DNA from: CAZNMF01 sp035547155
GTDB taxonomy: Bacteria > Acidobacteriota > Vicinamibacteria > Vicinamibacterales > SCN-69-37
Assembly (NCBI GenBank): GCA_035547155.1
Contig: DASZVJ010000268.1
Coordinates: 1 to 30,808 of the forward strand
DNA: 30,808 nt
Direction: 5' to 3'
This document shows, piece by piece, positions 1-7,233 of this stretch. The translations under genes were made by a program, and so were the position numbers. The stretch's first letter is position 1, and the number at the start of each line of letters is the position of its first letter. The notes beneath the pieces were generated by a model. That model saw only the letters and a program-made list of their open reading frames with translations. It searched no databases and was not told where the DNA came from.

Positions 1-34
1 CTCGTGTGGTAGTGCCACATGAAGCTAGCACGAG
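1..34. other. Nested inverted repeat at left edge, unassigned
   Basis: CTCGTG at 1-6 is the reverse complement of CACGAG at 29-34, and inside it TGTGG (5-9) can pair with CCACA (15-19). The two pairings overlap by two bases, so they are alternatives or a 4-bp outer plus 5-bp inner stem. There is no T-tract on either strand, so I do not call it a terminator. It lies downstream of the acyltransferase gene. The window edge prevents seeing whether it belongs to a neighbouring gene or a repeat family. Confidence 0.25.
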
Positions 35-57
35 GGAAGAGAGAGAGCAAGGACGTG

Positions 58-840
58 TCAACTTCGAACTTCGAACTTTGAACTTCGAACTTCGGACGGC
101 TGCCTTCCGTCCAGCGCGGCCTGAATCGCCACGCGCGTGCGCTCGATGAGCGGCGACAGGTCCCTGTCGCTGACACCCGTCGTGTCGATCGGCTCGCCGA
201 TGAACACGTCCACGCGCCCCGGCCGCGGCGCCAGCGTCGTCTTCGGCAGCAGCGCGAAGGTGCCGCGAATCGCGACGGGGACGATGGGCACACCGGCGCG
301 GACGGCGAGCTTGAACGCGCCGGTCTTGAACTCCTGCAGCTGACCGTCCGGCGTCCGCGTGCCTTCGGGAAAGACGGCGAGCGAACGTCCCTGCTTCAGA
401 GCGTCGACGACGTGACGCAGGCTCTTGGCCGTCTTGCGCGCGTCGCCGCGATCGATCGGAAAGTTGCCGGACGACCAGAGATGCCAGCCCATGAACGGCA
501 CGTAGAACAGCCCGCGCTTCGCCATGATCTTGAACTGATAGGGCAGATAGGCGAAGAGCGCCGGCGTGTCGATCAGGCTCGAGTGGTTCGCCATGTAGAC
601 GTAGCTGCGGCCCGGCTGCACGTGCTCGACACCGTGGACGCGGATGCGCGCGCCGATCGTCAGCGCGACCATGCGGCACCACCACCGTGCGCACGCATGC
701 TGCAGCTCGCCGGTGCGATCGATCGGCCAGAGCAGCAGCGAGATCGTGCCCATCACGATCGTCTCGAGATACCAGAGGAGGTTGGCGAACGGGGCCCAGA
801 GATACGCAACGAAGCGGCGCACGCGACGATCATTATGCAC
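58..840 (-). CDS. plsC: 1-acyl-sn-glycerol-3-phosphate acyltransferase (PlsC family)
   Basis: This 260-residue protein is a membrane-associated acyltransferase that should transfer a fatty acyl chain to lysophosphatidic acid in phospholipid synthesis. The four family blocks are visible: NHSSLID with the H86-x4-D91 catalytic pair, a block II around VPFMGWHLWSSGNFPIDRGD (115-134), FPEGTR (157-162) and VPIVPVAIRG near 185-194. Hydrophobic segments occupy residues about 10-40. The start is GTG at 840; no ATG fits better. The gene follows the SnoaL-like gene by 39 bp and may belong to the padR transcript. The last dozen residues come from a heptamer repeat array, so the original C-terminus has probably been extended or replaced. 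Acyl substrate cannot be told from sequence. Confidence 0.9.
   Translation of the reverse strand: MHNDRRVRRFVAYLWAPFANLLWYLETIVMGTISLLLWPIDRTGELQHACARWWCRMVALTIGARIRVHGVEHVQPGRSYVYMANHSSLIDTPALFAYLPYQFKIMAKRGLFYVPFMGWHLWSSGNFPIDRGDARKTAKSLRHVVDALKQGRSLAVFPEGTRTPDGQLQEFKTGAFKLAVRAGVPIVPVAIRGTFALLPKTTLAPRPGRVDVFIGEPIDTTGVSDRDLSPLIERTRVAIQAALDGRQPSEVRSSKFEVRS
60..94. repeat. Tandem heptamer array, 5 x AACTTCG
   Basis: Five contiguous 7-bp units (60-66, 67-73, 74-80, 81-87, 88-94) read AACTTCG, the third with one C-to-T change. The array forms the last codons of the minus-strand acyltransferase, whose terminal residues SSKFEVRS are simply the translated repeat. It resembles in layout, not in sequence, the short tandemly repeated repetitive sequences known from cyanobacteria. 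Other arrays with different units occur at 4484, 16776, 16839 and 25714. Confidence 0.85.
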
Positions 841-879
841 GGCCGGCCGCGGTGCCGCGCGTGTCCGGCGCCGATGCGC

Positions 880-1764
880 TCAGCGCGAGGCCGGCGGCGG
901 CACGATGGTGTCTGCTTCGAGCAGCCAGCGTCCGTCGGCCGCTCGTGCCCAGACGCGCAGATAGCCGCCGCGGACCGATCCGTCGGCTGGCAGGTACGTG
1001 CCGTAGACGTAGCCGAGATCGCCCGCCGCTGACGCCGCGCCAGTTGTCGTCGTGAAGCGATCGCCGGCTGGATGCGCGGTCAACCACGTTGCGATCGCCG
1101 ACGCGCCCACTGCCGGCATCGTACCGCTGCCATTGCGATGCAATCGCGCGTCGGGGGACACAACGGTTCCGTACGCTTGCGCCACGTCGCCGCGAGCGAT
1201 GGCATCATTCAATCGGCGATCGGCGTCGAGCAGACTCGCGGCCGCCGATCGATCGCCGGATCTGGCGTAGCGCGACGGCATCCGTGCGCGCACGAAGCCG
1301 TCGGCGAACGTCACCGGCGTCGGCGTGCTCGTGCCGATGTCGATGAACACGCGCCAGCGTCCATCCGCGCCGCGTTTCCAGATCGTCAGGTAGTTGCCGT
1401 AGCGCGGCTGTCCGTTCGCGTCCGTGTGGTCGATGAACGTCGACGGTCCTGTCAGCCAGCCGAGCTCGCCGCTGCTCGCAATGTCCCCGGTGCGCGGCTC
1501 CCACGCGAGCGAGACTGCCGACGCCGGCTGCGATGGCCTCGCGAGAATGCCCGGTCTGGCCGGCGCAACCTCGCCGCCCAGCGCGATCGCATCGTCGGCG
1601 AAATAGTCGAGGAACGCGTCGCGCCAGCCCTTCGCGGCCGCGGTCCGTGCGAACTCACGCTCTGTTTCGACGAGCGTGTCGATGGGATTGGGCGGCGCGG
1701 CGCGGAGAATGCCGGCAAGGCCCGCGATGGTGCACAGCACGAGGCGCGAGACGCGCGAAGGCAT
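880..1764 (-). CDS. Secreted protein with two NTF2/SnoaL-like (DUF4440-type) domains
   Basis: The 294-residue protein begins with a Sec signal peptide (residues about 1-22, ending LRAAPP). Two similar alpha+beta cone-fold modules follow: about 27-155, starting IDTLVETEREFARTAAAKGW, and about 170-290, starting ASLLDADRRLNDAIARGD. Both carry the long first helix and the later W-rich strands (GRWRVFIDIG, GRWLLEAD) typical of DUF4440/SnoaL-like proteins. Such modules bind small ligands or act as isomerases or cyclases; no catalytic residue can be assigned here. The start ATG at 1764 lies 15 bp after the padR stop, so the two are probably cotranscribed. An exported NTF2-like pair under a PadR regulator is an uncommon combination. 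Function unknown. Confidence 0.8.
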   Translation of the reverse strand: MPSRVSRLVLCTIAGLAGILRAAPPNPIDTLVETEREFARTAAAKGWRDAFLDYFADDAIALGGEVAPARPGILARPSQPASAVSLAWEPRTGDIASSGELGWLTGPSTFIDHTDANGQPRYGNYLTIWKRGADGRWRVFIDIGTSTPTPVTFADGFVRARMPSRYARSGDRSAAASLLDADRRLNDAIARGDVAQAYGTVVSPDARLHRNGSGTMPAVGASAIATWLTAHPAGDRFTTTTGAASAAGDLGYVYGTYLPADGSVRGGYLRVWARAADGRWLLEADTIVPPPASR

Positions 1765-1779
1765 GGCTTCCGTTCGCCG

Positions 1780-2112
1780 CTATGCCTGGAAAATGCGCGT
1801 CATCACGGCCGCGAGCCGCGCCCAGTCCGACGCGCCCTGCGCGAGACGGCGCTCGCCGCGTTTGGTAATCGCGTAGAACTTCGCACGGCGATTGTTGTCG
1901 GACGATCCCCACTTCGCCGAGATCAACCCGCGCTGCTGCAAACGCACGAGCGACGCGTAGATCGTGCCCTGGTTGAGCAGCACCGCGTCGCCGCTCTGTT
2001 GCTCGATACGCCGCGCCACGCCGTAACCGTGCTGGGGGCCCATCGACGACAGCGTCTGCAGGACCATCAGGTCCAAGGTGCCTTGCAGGAGATCGAGTTT
2101 CGACGGGGGCAT
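1780..2112 (-). CDS. PadR-family transcriptional regulator
   Basis: A 110-residue winged-helix repressor of the PadR type. The ATG at 2112 is chosen because the protein then starts MPPSKLDLLQGTLDLMVLQT, the usual beginning of acidobacterial PadR proteins; the upstream frame extension is not family-like. The recognition region is HGYGVARRIEQQSG followed by QGTIYASLVRLQQRGL and the wing with KWGSSDNNRRAKFYAIT. The C-terminal helix for dimerisation is short (PadR-s2 type). It is divergent from the VOC gene with a 44-bp gap and is followed closely by the SnoaL-like gene. Likely targets are itself and those neighbours; no clear palindrome could be found in the 44-bp gap. Confidence 0.88.
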   Translation of the reverse strand: MPPSKLDLLQGTLDLMVLQTLSSMGPQHGYGVARRIEQQSGDAVLLNQGTIYASLVRLQQRGLISAKWGSSDNNRRAKFYAITKRGERRLAQGASDWARLAAVMTRIFQA

Positions 2113-2142
2113 AAACGGCTTCTTTGTATCACGCAGACGCGG

Positions 2143-2148
2143 TAGTGT
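2143..2148 (+). promoter_or_regulatory. Possible -10 element for VOC gene
   Basis: TAGTGT fits TANNNT and ends 8 bp before the ATG at 2157, which would put the transcript start within about two bases of the start codon. No convincing -35 is present. Listed because two other plus-strand genes in the window (10412, 17415) show the same arrangement. Confidence 0.3.
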
Positions 2149-2156
2149 GAGCACCG

Positions 2157-3053
2157 ATGGCTGACGTCTCGTCGTCGCGGCCCTACGGCGTGCCGCCGCC
2201 CGCATTCCGTTTGCCTGACGGCACACATCCGGGCGCCGTGTCTCTGCAGGTCGCCAATCTCGCGCGGTCGCTGGACTACTACACGTGCGTCATTGGCCTG
2301 CGCGTGATCGAACGGGACGAGGTGTCGGCGTCGCTGGGGCCGCATGGCGACGAGCGCGTGCTCGTGCGTCTGCGCGAGAAGGCCGGCGTGCATCCGGTGC
2401 CGCGTCACGGCGCGTTCGGGCTCTATCACTTCGCGATCCTGCTGCCGGATCGCGCGTCGCTCGGCCGCTTCGCCGCGCATCTCACACACGTGCCGGTCGG
2501 CCGCGTCGCGATGGCTGACCATTTCGTCAGCGAGGCGATCTACTGCTGGGATCCGGACGGGCTTGGCATCGAGATCTACGCCGATCGGCCGCGCGAGACG
2601 TGGCGGCATTTCGATCGCGAGCTCGTCATGGGCACGGAGCCGCTGAAGATCGACGCGCTGATGCGCGCCGCCGGCGAGCGCGCGTGGGACGGCGCGCCCG
2701 CAGGCACCATCATGGGGCACGTGCACCTGCACGTCGGCGATCTCGATCGCGCCGAGGCGTTCTATCACGCGGCGCTCGGCTTCGACAAAGTGGTGTGGAC
2801 GTATCCCGGCGCGCTGTTCCTCTCGGCCGGCGGCTATCACCATCATCTCGGCACGAACACGTGGTCGCGCGGACCGTCCGCGCGCGACGATCAGGCGCGT
2901 CTGCTCGAGTGGACGCTCGACGTGCCCGGCGCGGCAGAAGCTGCGGCGGCTGCGGCGAGCCTGCGCGGCGCCGGCCATTTCGTCGACGAGACGCCCGCGG
3001 GCTGGCTCGTCGACGATCCGTGGAACACGCGGCTTCACATCGTCGCGTCGTGA
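2157..3053 (+). CDS. Two-domain VOC family protein, catechol-2,3-dioxygenase (CatE)-like
   Basis: The 298-residue protein has two vicinal-oxygen-chelate domains, about 25-145 and 185-298. Domain 1 opens GAVSLQVANLARSLDYYTCV and contains HFAILLP (H91), then DHFVSEAIYCWDPDGLGIEI, which supply the His/His/Glu-type ligands of Fe(II) or Mn(II) extradiol enzymes. Domain 2 opens MGHVHLHVGDLDRAEAFYHA with a GGYHHHLGTNTW segment. This pattern is that of CatE/YfiE catechol dioxygenases, which cleave aromatic diols next to the hydroxyls; glyoxalase-like roles are an alternative. The stop TGA (3051-3053) shares its A with the ATG of the next gene, so translation is coupled. No aromatic pathway partners are visible, so the substrate is open. 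Confidence 0.85.
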   Translation: MADVSSSRPYGVPPPAFRLPDGTHPGAVSLQVANLARSLDYYTCVIGLRVIERDEVSASLGPHGDERVLVRLREKAGVHPVPRHGAFGLYHFAILLPDRASLGRFAAHLTHVPVGRVAMADHFVSEAIYCWDPDGLGIEIYADRPRETWRHFDRELVMGTEPLKIDALMRAAGERAWDGAPAGTIMGHVHLHVGDLDRAEAFYHAALGFDKVVWTYPGALFLSAGGYHHHLGTNTWSRGPSARDDQARLLEWTLDVPGAAEAAAAAASLRGAGHFVDETPAGWLVDDPWNTRLHIVAS

Positions 3054-4384
3054 TGGCCGCGCACGCACTGTTCCGTTCTCGTCATCGCCTCTTCGCGTCG
3101 TCCGTCGCCGCGATGGCCGTCGCGGTGACGATGGCCGGCGGATGCCGGTCGGGCCTCGATCGCGTCGCGGCGGACATTCGCGCGGACGAACAACTGCCGG
3201 CCGTGCTGCATGACGCGACCGCGCTCGTCAAAGCCGGCCTCACCGCGGGCGGGCAATATCCGCAGGTCTGGATTCGCGATCTCAATACGTTCATCGATCT
3301 CGCGATCGACAAGGACACGCAGCCGGAAATCCGCCGGTCGTTGATCGGGTTCCTCCATTTCCAGAGCGACGCGAACGGCATTCCCGACGGCTACGGGCCG
3401 ATCGATCCGCAGGATCCGCAGTCCGACTGGACGTCGCCGGCGCTGCCGGGCTTTGCCGCCTTCAAGAACACGGTCGAGACCGATCAGGAGAGCTCGCTCG
3501 TGCAGGCCGTCGCGCGCTACGTCGCGCGCACGGGCGATCGCACGCTGCTCGACGAGGTCGTCGACGGTGTACCGGTTCGCGCGCGGCTCGCACGGGCGCT
3601 GCAGTTTCCGTTGACGCATCGCTTCAGCGACACATACGGGCTCCTATGGGGCGCGACGACGATCGATTGGGGAGACGTGCAGCCGGAGACGCGCGCGGGC
3701 GTCTACTTCAGCGCGGCGAACAGCCATCCGGCGATCGACATCTACGACAACGCAATGTTCCTGCTCGCGGTCGACGCGTACGTCGATCTCGTTGGCGCGA
3801 CGGATGCGGACGCCGCGCGGCTGAAGCCAATCGCCGATCGCATACGACAGCAGGTGCGCACGGTGTTGTGGGACGACGCGCGCCACAAGTTTCGGCCGCA
3901 TGTGTATCTCGACGGATCACCGTTCCCGTCGAGCTTCGACGAAGATCGCATCTACTACCACGGCGGCACCGCCGTCGCGATCGAGGCGAGCTTGCTGCAG
4001 CCGGACGAAGTGCTGCGCGCGCTGCACGATATGCTCGACGATCAGCAACGCGCCGGTGCTGCGTCGATCGGATTGAGCGTGTATCCCGCGTATCCCGATG
4101 GTCTCTTCCGGCATCCGATCATCCACGAGTACGCGTACCAGAACGGTGGCGACTGGACGTGGTTCGGCGCGCGGATGGTGCGGCAGCTCGTGCGCTACGG
4201 CTACGCGGCCGACGCGTACGCGGCTGTGCAGCCGATGGTCGCGCGCGCCGCGCGCGATCACGGCTTCTACGAGTGGTACACGCTGAAGAATCAGCCGCGC
4301 GGATCGGGCGCGTATCGCGGGGCTGCGGGGCAGCTCGGGCTCGCGATCCAGTCGCTGCTCGATTGGGCGAAGACGCGGAAGTGA
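3053..4384 (+). CDS. Lipoprotein resembling (alpha/alpha)6-barrel glycoside hydrolases
   Basis: Starting at the ATG at 3053, which overlaps the preceding stop by one base, the product is 443 residues. It has a lipoprotein signal: a basic start (FRSRHRLF), a hydrophobic stretch and lipobox AGGC with the lipidated cysteine at 31. The mature part is rich in aromatic and acidic motifs of six-hairpin glycosidases: VWIRDLNTFIDLA, DANGIPDGYGP, KNTVETDQESSLVQAVARY, LLWGATTIDWGD, DIYDNAMFLLAVDAYV, VLWDDARHKFRPHVY and YQNGGDWTWFGARMV. Similar patterns occur in trehalase-, GH63- and amylo-1,6-glucosidase-like enzymes. The acid and base residues cannot be fixed by eye. The reading frame upstream of 3053 is only the shadow of the VOC gene. 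Confidence 0.75.
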   Translation: MAAHALFRSRHRLFASSVAAMAVAVTMAGGCRSGLDRVAADIRADEQLPAVLHDATALVKAGLTAGGQYPQVWIRDLNTFIDLAIDKDTQPEIRRSLIGFLHFQSDANGIPDGYGPIDPQDPQSDWTSPALPGFAAFKNTVETDQESSLVQAVARYVARTGDRTLLDEVVDGVPVRARLARALQFPLTHRFSDTYGLLWGATTIDWGDVQPETRAGVYFSAANSHPAIDIYDNAMFLLAVDAYVDLVGATDADAARLKPIADRIRQQVRTVLWDDARHKFRPHVYLDGSPFPSSFDEDRIYYHGGTAVAIEASLLQPDEVLRALHDMLDDQQRAGAASIGLSVYPAYPDGLFRHPIIHEYAYQNGGDWTWFGARMVRQLVRYGYAADAYAAVQPMVARAARDHGFYEWYTLKNQPRGSGAYRGAAGQLGLAIQSLLDWAKTRK

Positions 4385-4392
4385 AGAGCGGG

Positions 4393-4482
4393 CCGGGCGG
4401 CCACAAGGGCCGCCCCTACACGGGCTTCAGGCCATAGGCTTCGGGCTACCAAACCGTAGGGGCGGCCCTTGTGGCCGCCCGG
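4393..4482. repeat. Paired REP-like palindromes forming a 27-bp perfect inverted repeat
   Basis: Bases 4393-4419 are the exact reverse complement of 4456-4482, with a 36-bp loop. Each arm is itself a hairpin: GGGCGGCC, a 5-base ACAAG loop, GGCCGCCC, followed by CCTAC. The layout is that of a bacterial interspersed mosaic (two inverted REP units). It sits between the convergent ends of the lipoprotein gene and the permease gene, so it could act as a two-way transcript end or mRNA-stabilising structure. Diverged copies of one arm are at 18596-18621 and 25795-25820 (each 21 of 26 identical). Confidence 0.85.
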
Positions 4483-4483
4483 T

Positions 4484-4567
4484 CCGCAGCCCGCAGCCCG
4501 CAGCCCGCAGCCCGCAGCCCGCAGCCCGCAGCCCGCAGCCCGCAGCCCGTGGCCCGTAGCCCGTAGC
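4484..4567. repeat. Tandem heptamer array, 12 units CCGCAGC/CCGTAGC
   Basis: Nine perfect CCGCAGC units (4484-4546) are followed by CCGTGGC and two CCGTAGC. The array touches the paired REP-like element on its left and stops 6 bp before the permease stop codon (4574-4576). Being 7 bp, each unit shifts frame, so it is non-coding in any useful sense. Confidence 0.9.
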
Positions 4568-4573
4568 CCGTGA

Positions 4574-7231
4574 TCACTCCGCTCTCAAAGCGATGACGGG
4601 ATCGACGCGCGTGGCGCGACGGGCCACCGCGAAGGTGGTGAGCAGCACCAGTCCGAGCAACAGGCCGATCGCAATCGCGCACACCGATGCGTCAATCGAC
4701 CCGACGTCCAAGACGAGGGCGCCGAGACCACGGACGAGTGCCATGGTGACCAGAACGCCGCCCACGAGCCCTGGAACGGCCACGAAGAGTCCGTCGCGCA
4801 TCACCCTGGCGACGACGTTCGCGGGCCGCGCGCCAAGAGCGAGCCTGACGCCGATCTCGCGCGTGCGCAGCGCAACGGCGTGTGCCAGCATCCCGTGAAG
4901 CCCGACAATCGCCAGCAGTGTCGTCACCGCGGCAAAGGCGCTCAGAGTCGTGGCGAGGAGTCGTCGTTGGTCGAGCGAGCGCCGGATGATGTCGGTCATC
5001 GGCAGAACGTCCGGACCTGGAAGGCCTGGATCGAACGTCTTCATGGCGCTCCGCATGTCGACGACGGAGCCACGAGGCGTATTGTCGCGGCGCACGACGA
5101 ACGAGGCACTCGCCGCCGCCGCGCTTTCGACCTGATCGATCGAGCCGTACAACGCCGGCAGCACGTACGGATCCCACGCGTTCATGTGCACGTCGCCCAC
5201 AACGCCGACGACCGTCATGCGGCGTCCTCCCCAGATCAAGCGCTCGCCGATGGGGTTGGCATTTTTCCAGGCGCTGCGCGCCATCGTTTCGTTGATGACG
5301 GCCACCAGCGGCGCCGATGAGGAGTCCGCCTCGGTGAACGTCCGGCCCGCTAGAAGCGGAATCGACATGGCTGCGAAGTACCCCGGGCTGACGAGCGCAT
5401 TGGTGCCCCAATGAATTTGATCGCCGCCGGCACGTTCAACCGCGTAGCCGATGAGTCGTTGGTCCGCGATCGGCAGATGCGTCGTCACGCCCGCCGCGCG
5501 GACGCCAGGTGCCCTCGCGAGTGTCTCGACAATCGCGCGTTCGACCGCACGGCGACGCTCGGATTCCGGATAGCGCTTCTTGCTGAACGTTGTGCGGGCG
5601 ACGAGGAGGTTGGCGGGATCGAAGCCCAATGGACGATCGAGCACGCGGATGAAGCTGCGAATGAACAGCGTCGAGCCCATCAGCAGGACCAGAGCCGTCG
5701 CGATCTGCACGATGACGAATCGGCGCTGTCCGCTGCCAGAGCGCGTTCGTTGAAATGAGAGAATCGCGCCTCTCACATGGTCAGCGGCGTGGACGCGCAC
5801 AAGGCGTCGAGCAGGTCCGACGCCACAGATCAGCCCGATCAGCACGCTGAGCGCCACGGCGAACGTGATCGCGCTGACGGGCTCTTCCGGAATCTGACGG
5901 ACGACGGCAGGTGCGACGTGCGCGGCAAGCGCGACGAGTCCGGCGCTCACGAGGTATCCAGCCAGCCCGCTCGTGAGACTGAGCATCGCCGTCTCTGTCA
6001 ACAACTGGCGCAGGACTCGCCGCCGCGCGCCGCCGAGTGCCATGCGCACGGCGATTTCCTGCCGGCGCCCGACGGCGCGAACGAGGAACAGCCCTGAAAC
6101 ATTTGCGCAAGCGGTGACCAGGACGATCACCGTCGCAATGAGCATGAGCGTCCATGCCGGCGCCATCGCCGTGGCTCCTTCTGCCGACAGCCGATCGACC
6201 ACCGGCCTGAGCCGCAATGTTCCGCGATAGACGTCCTGATGCTCCTGCTGAAACGCCGCAGCGATGCGTGCAACGTCGACACGAGCCTGTTCGAGCGATG
6301 TCTGAGGTGCCAGCCGCGCAATTGCACGGATGTCCGCGCTGGCCGCGCGGTCCAGCAGTTGCCTCGGCGTGAACGACAGCGGCAGCCATACCGCTGGAGC
6401 TGGCTCCATCCCGATGGGCCCGACGGGGAAATCGACGTATGCCGGCAGTACGCCGACGATCGTGTACGGCACGTCATCCAGCCGAATGACACCGCCCAAC
6501 ACATCAGTGCTGCCGCCGTACTCTCGCTGCCATGTCTGGAAGCTGAGTAGTGCGACGGGAGCGGCGCCAATCGCGTCGTCGTCGCTCGTGAAGGTTCGGC
6601 CGAGCGCGGGTGTCACGCGGAGAACGTCCGCAAGGCTGGACGTTACCTGAAGCGCTTCGATGGACGGCATGTCGGTGGCCCTTGCCGTCTGATCCATCGT
6701 CACGTGTCTGTACGCCGCGATAGACGTCAGCGTCCGCGCACGGTCGTGATAGTCCTGATATTCAGCCGGCGACATTCCCACTGCGGCGTTCGCCATCTCC
6801 GGAAACACGTGGGCAATCGTGACGAGACGCGAGGGATCCTCATAGCGATGGCTTGCGAATCGCACGGCGCTCATAGCACTGAAGAGAGCCACGCTCGCTC
6901 CGATGCCGAGACTGAGTGTGGTGACGACGGCCAACGAGAACCGCGGCGCTCGTCGAATTCGTCTGAGCGCATACCGTACGTCCGTCCAGACGCTCTCGAC
7001 CTTCGTTTCCCATCCCACATCGCGCACGTGATCGCGAATCGCCGCGGCGCTGCCGATCTCGACGCGCGCGGCGCGTTCGGCGTCCGCACGCGTCATGCCG
7101 GCGGCGATCTTTGCGTCGATCGCGGCATCGAGATACGCGCGCAGTTCATCGCTCAGCTCCGCATCGTCGCGACGACGCCCGCGCACGAGCGCGCGGAGGT
7201 TGTTGAAGACGCGTGAGATGCGCGTAGACAT
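4574..7231 (-). CDS. ADOP-family ABC-type permease (MacB/FtsX-like), copy 2 of tandem pair
   Basis: The 885-residue protein belongs to the acidobacterial duplicated orphan permeases. Residues about 1-80 form the short N-terminal prefix (FNNLRALVRGRRRDDAELSD), followed by a first membrane helix (FSLAVVTTLSLGIGASVALF), a MacB-type periplasmic region, an FtsX core (LMLIATVIVLVTACANVSGL, RQEIAVRMALGGARRRVLRQ), then a second copy of the same plan ending in TREIGVRLALGARPANVV and the tail RRATRVDPVIALRAE. The ATG at 7231 is 2 bp after the stop of the other permease; the open frame further upstream is that gene's shadow. No ATPase gene is nearby, hence orphan. These proteins may work as mechanotransmission or export components; the substrate is unknown. 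Confidence 0.93.
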   Translation of the reverse strand: MSTRISRVFNNLRALVRGRRRDDAELSDELRAYLDAAIDAKIAAGMTRADAERAARVEIGSAAAIRDHVRDVGWETKVESVWTDVRYALRRIRRAPRFSLAVVTTLSLGIGASVALFSAMSAVRFASHRYEDPSRLVTIAHVFPEMANAAVGMSPAEYQDYHDRARTLTSIAAYRHVTMDQTARATDMPSIEALQVTSSLADVLRVTPALGRTFTSDDDAIGAAPVALLSFQTWQREYGGSTDVLGGVIRLDDVPYTIVGVLPAYVDFPVGPIGMEPAPAVWLPLSFTPRQLLDRAASADIRAIARLAPQTSLEQARVDVARIAAAFQQEHQDVYRGTLRLRPVVDRLSAEGATAMAPAWTLMLIATVIVLVTACANVSGLFLVRAVGRRQEIAVRMALGGARRRVLRQLLTETAMLSLTSGLAGYLVSAGLVALAAHVAPAVVRQIPEEPVSAITFAVALSVLIGLICGVGPARRLVRVHAADHVRGAILSFQRTRSGSGQRRFVIVQIATALVLLMGSTLFIRSFIRVLDRPLGFDPANLLVARTTFSKKRYPESERRRAVERAIVETLARAPGVRAAGVTTHLPIADQRLIGYAVERAGGDQIHWGTNALVSPGYFAAMSIPLLAGRTFTEADSSSAPLVAVINETMARSAWKNANPIGERLIWGGRRMTVVGVVGDVHMNAWDPYVLPALYGSIDQVESAAAASASFVVRRDNTPRGSVVDMRSAMKTFDPGLPGPDVLPMTDIIRRSLDQRRLLATTLSAFAAVTTLLAIVGLHGMLAHAVALRTREIGVRLALGARPANVVARVMRDGLFVAVPGLVGGVLVTMALVRGLGALVLDVGSIDASVCAIAIGLLLGLVLLTTFAVARRATRVDPVIALRAE

Positions 7232-7233
7232 GG

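Noticed and set aside
2600..3052. N-terminal extension of the lipoprotein gene into the VOC gene
   Set aside because: The extension is Arg-rich shadow sequence, while the ATG at 3053 gives a proper lipoprotein signal.
4484..4567. Heptamer array considered as an origin with DnaA-box or iteron repeats
   Set aside because: The unit CCGCAGC is GC-only apart from one A and unlike TTATNCACA; no replication gene or AT-rich region lies beside it.
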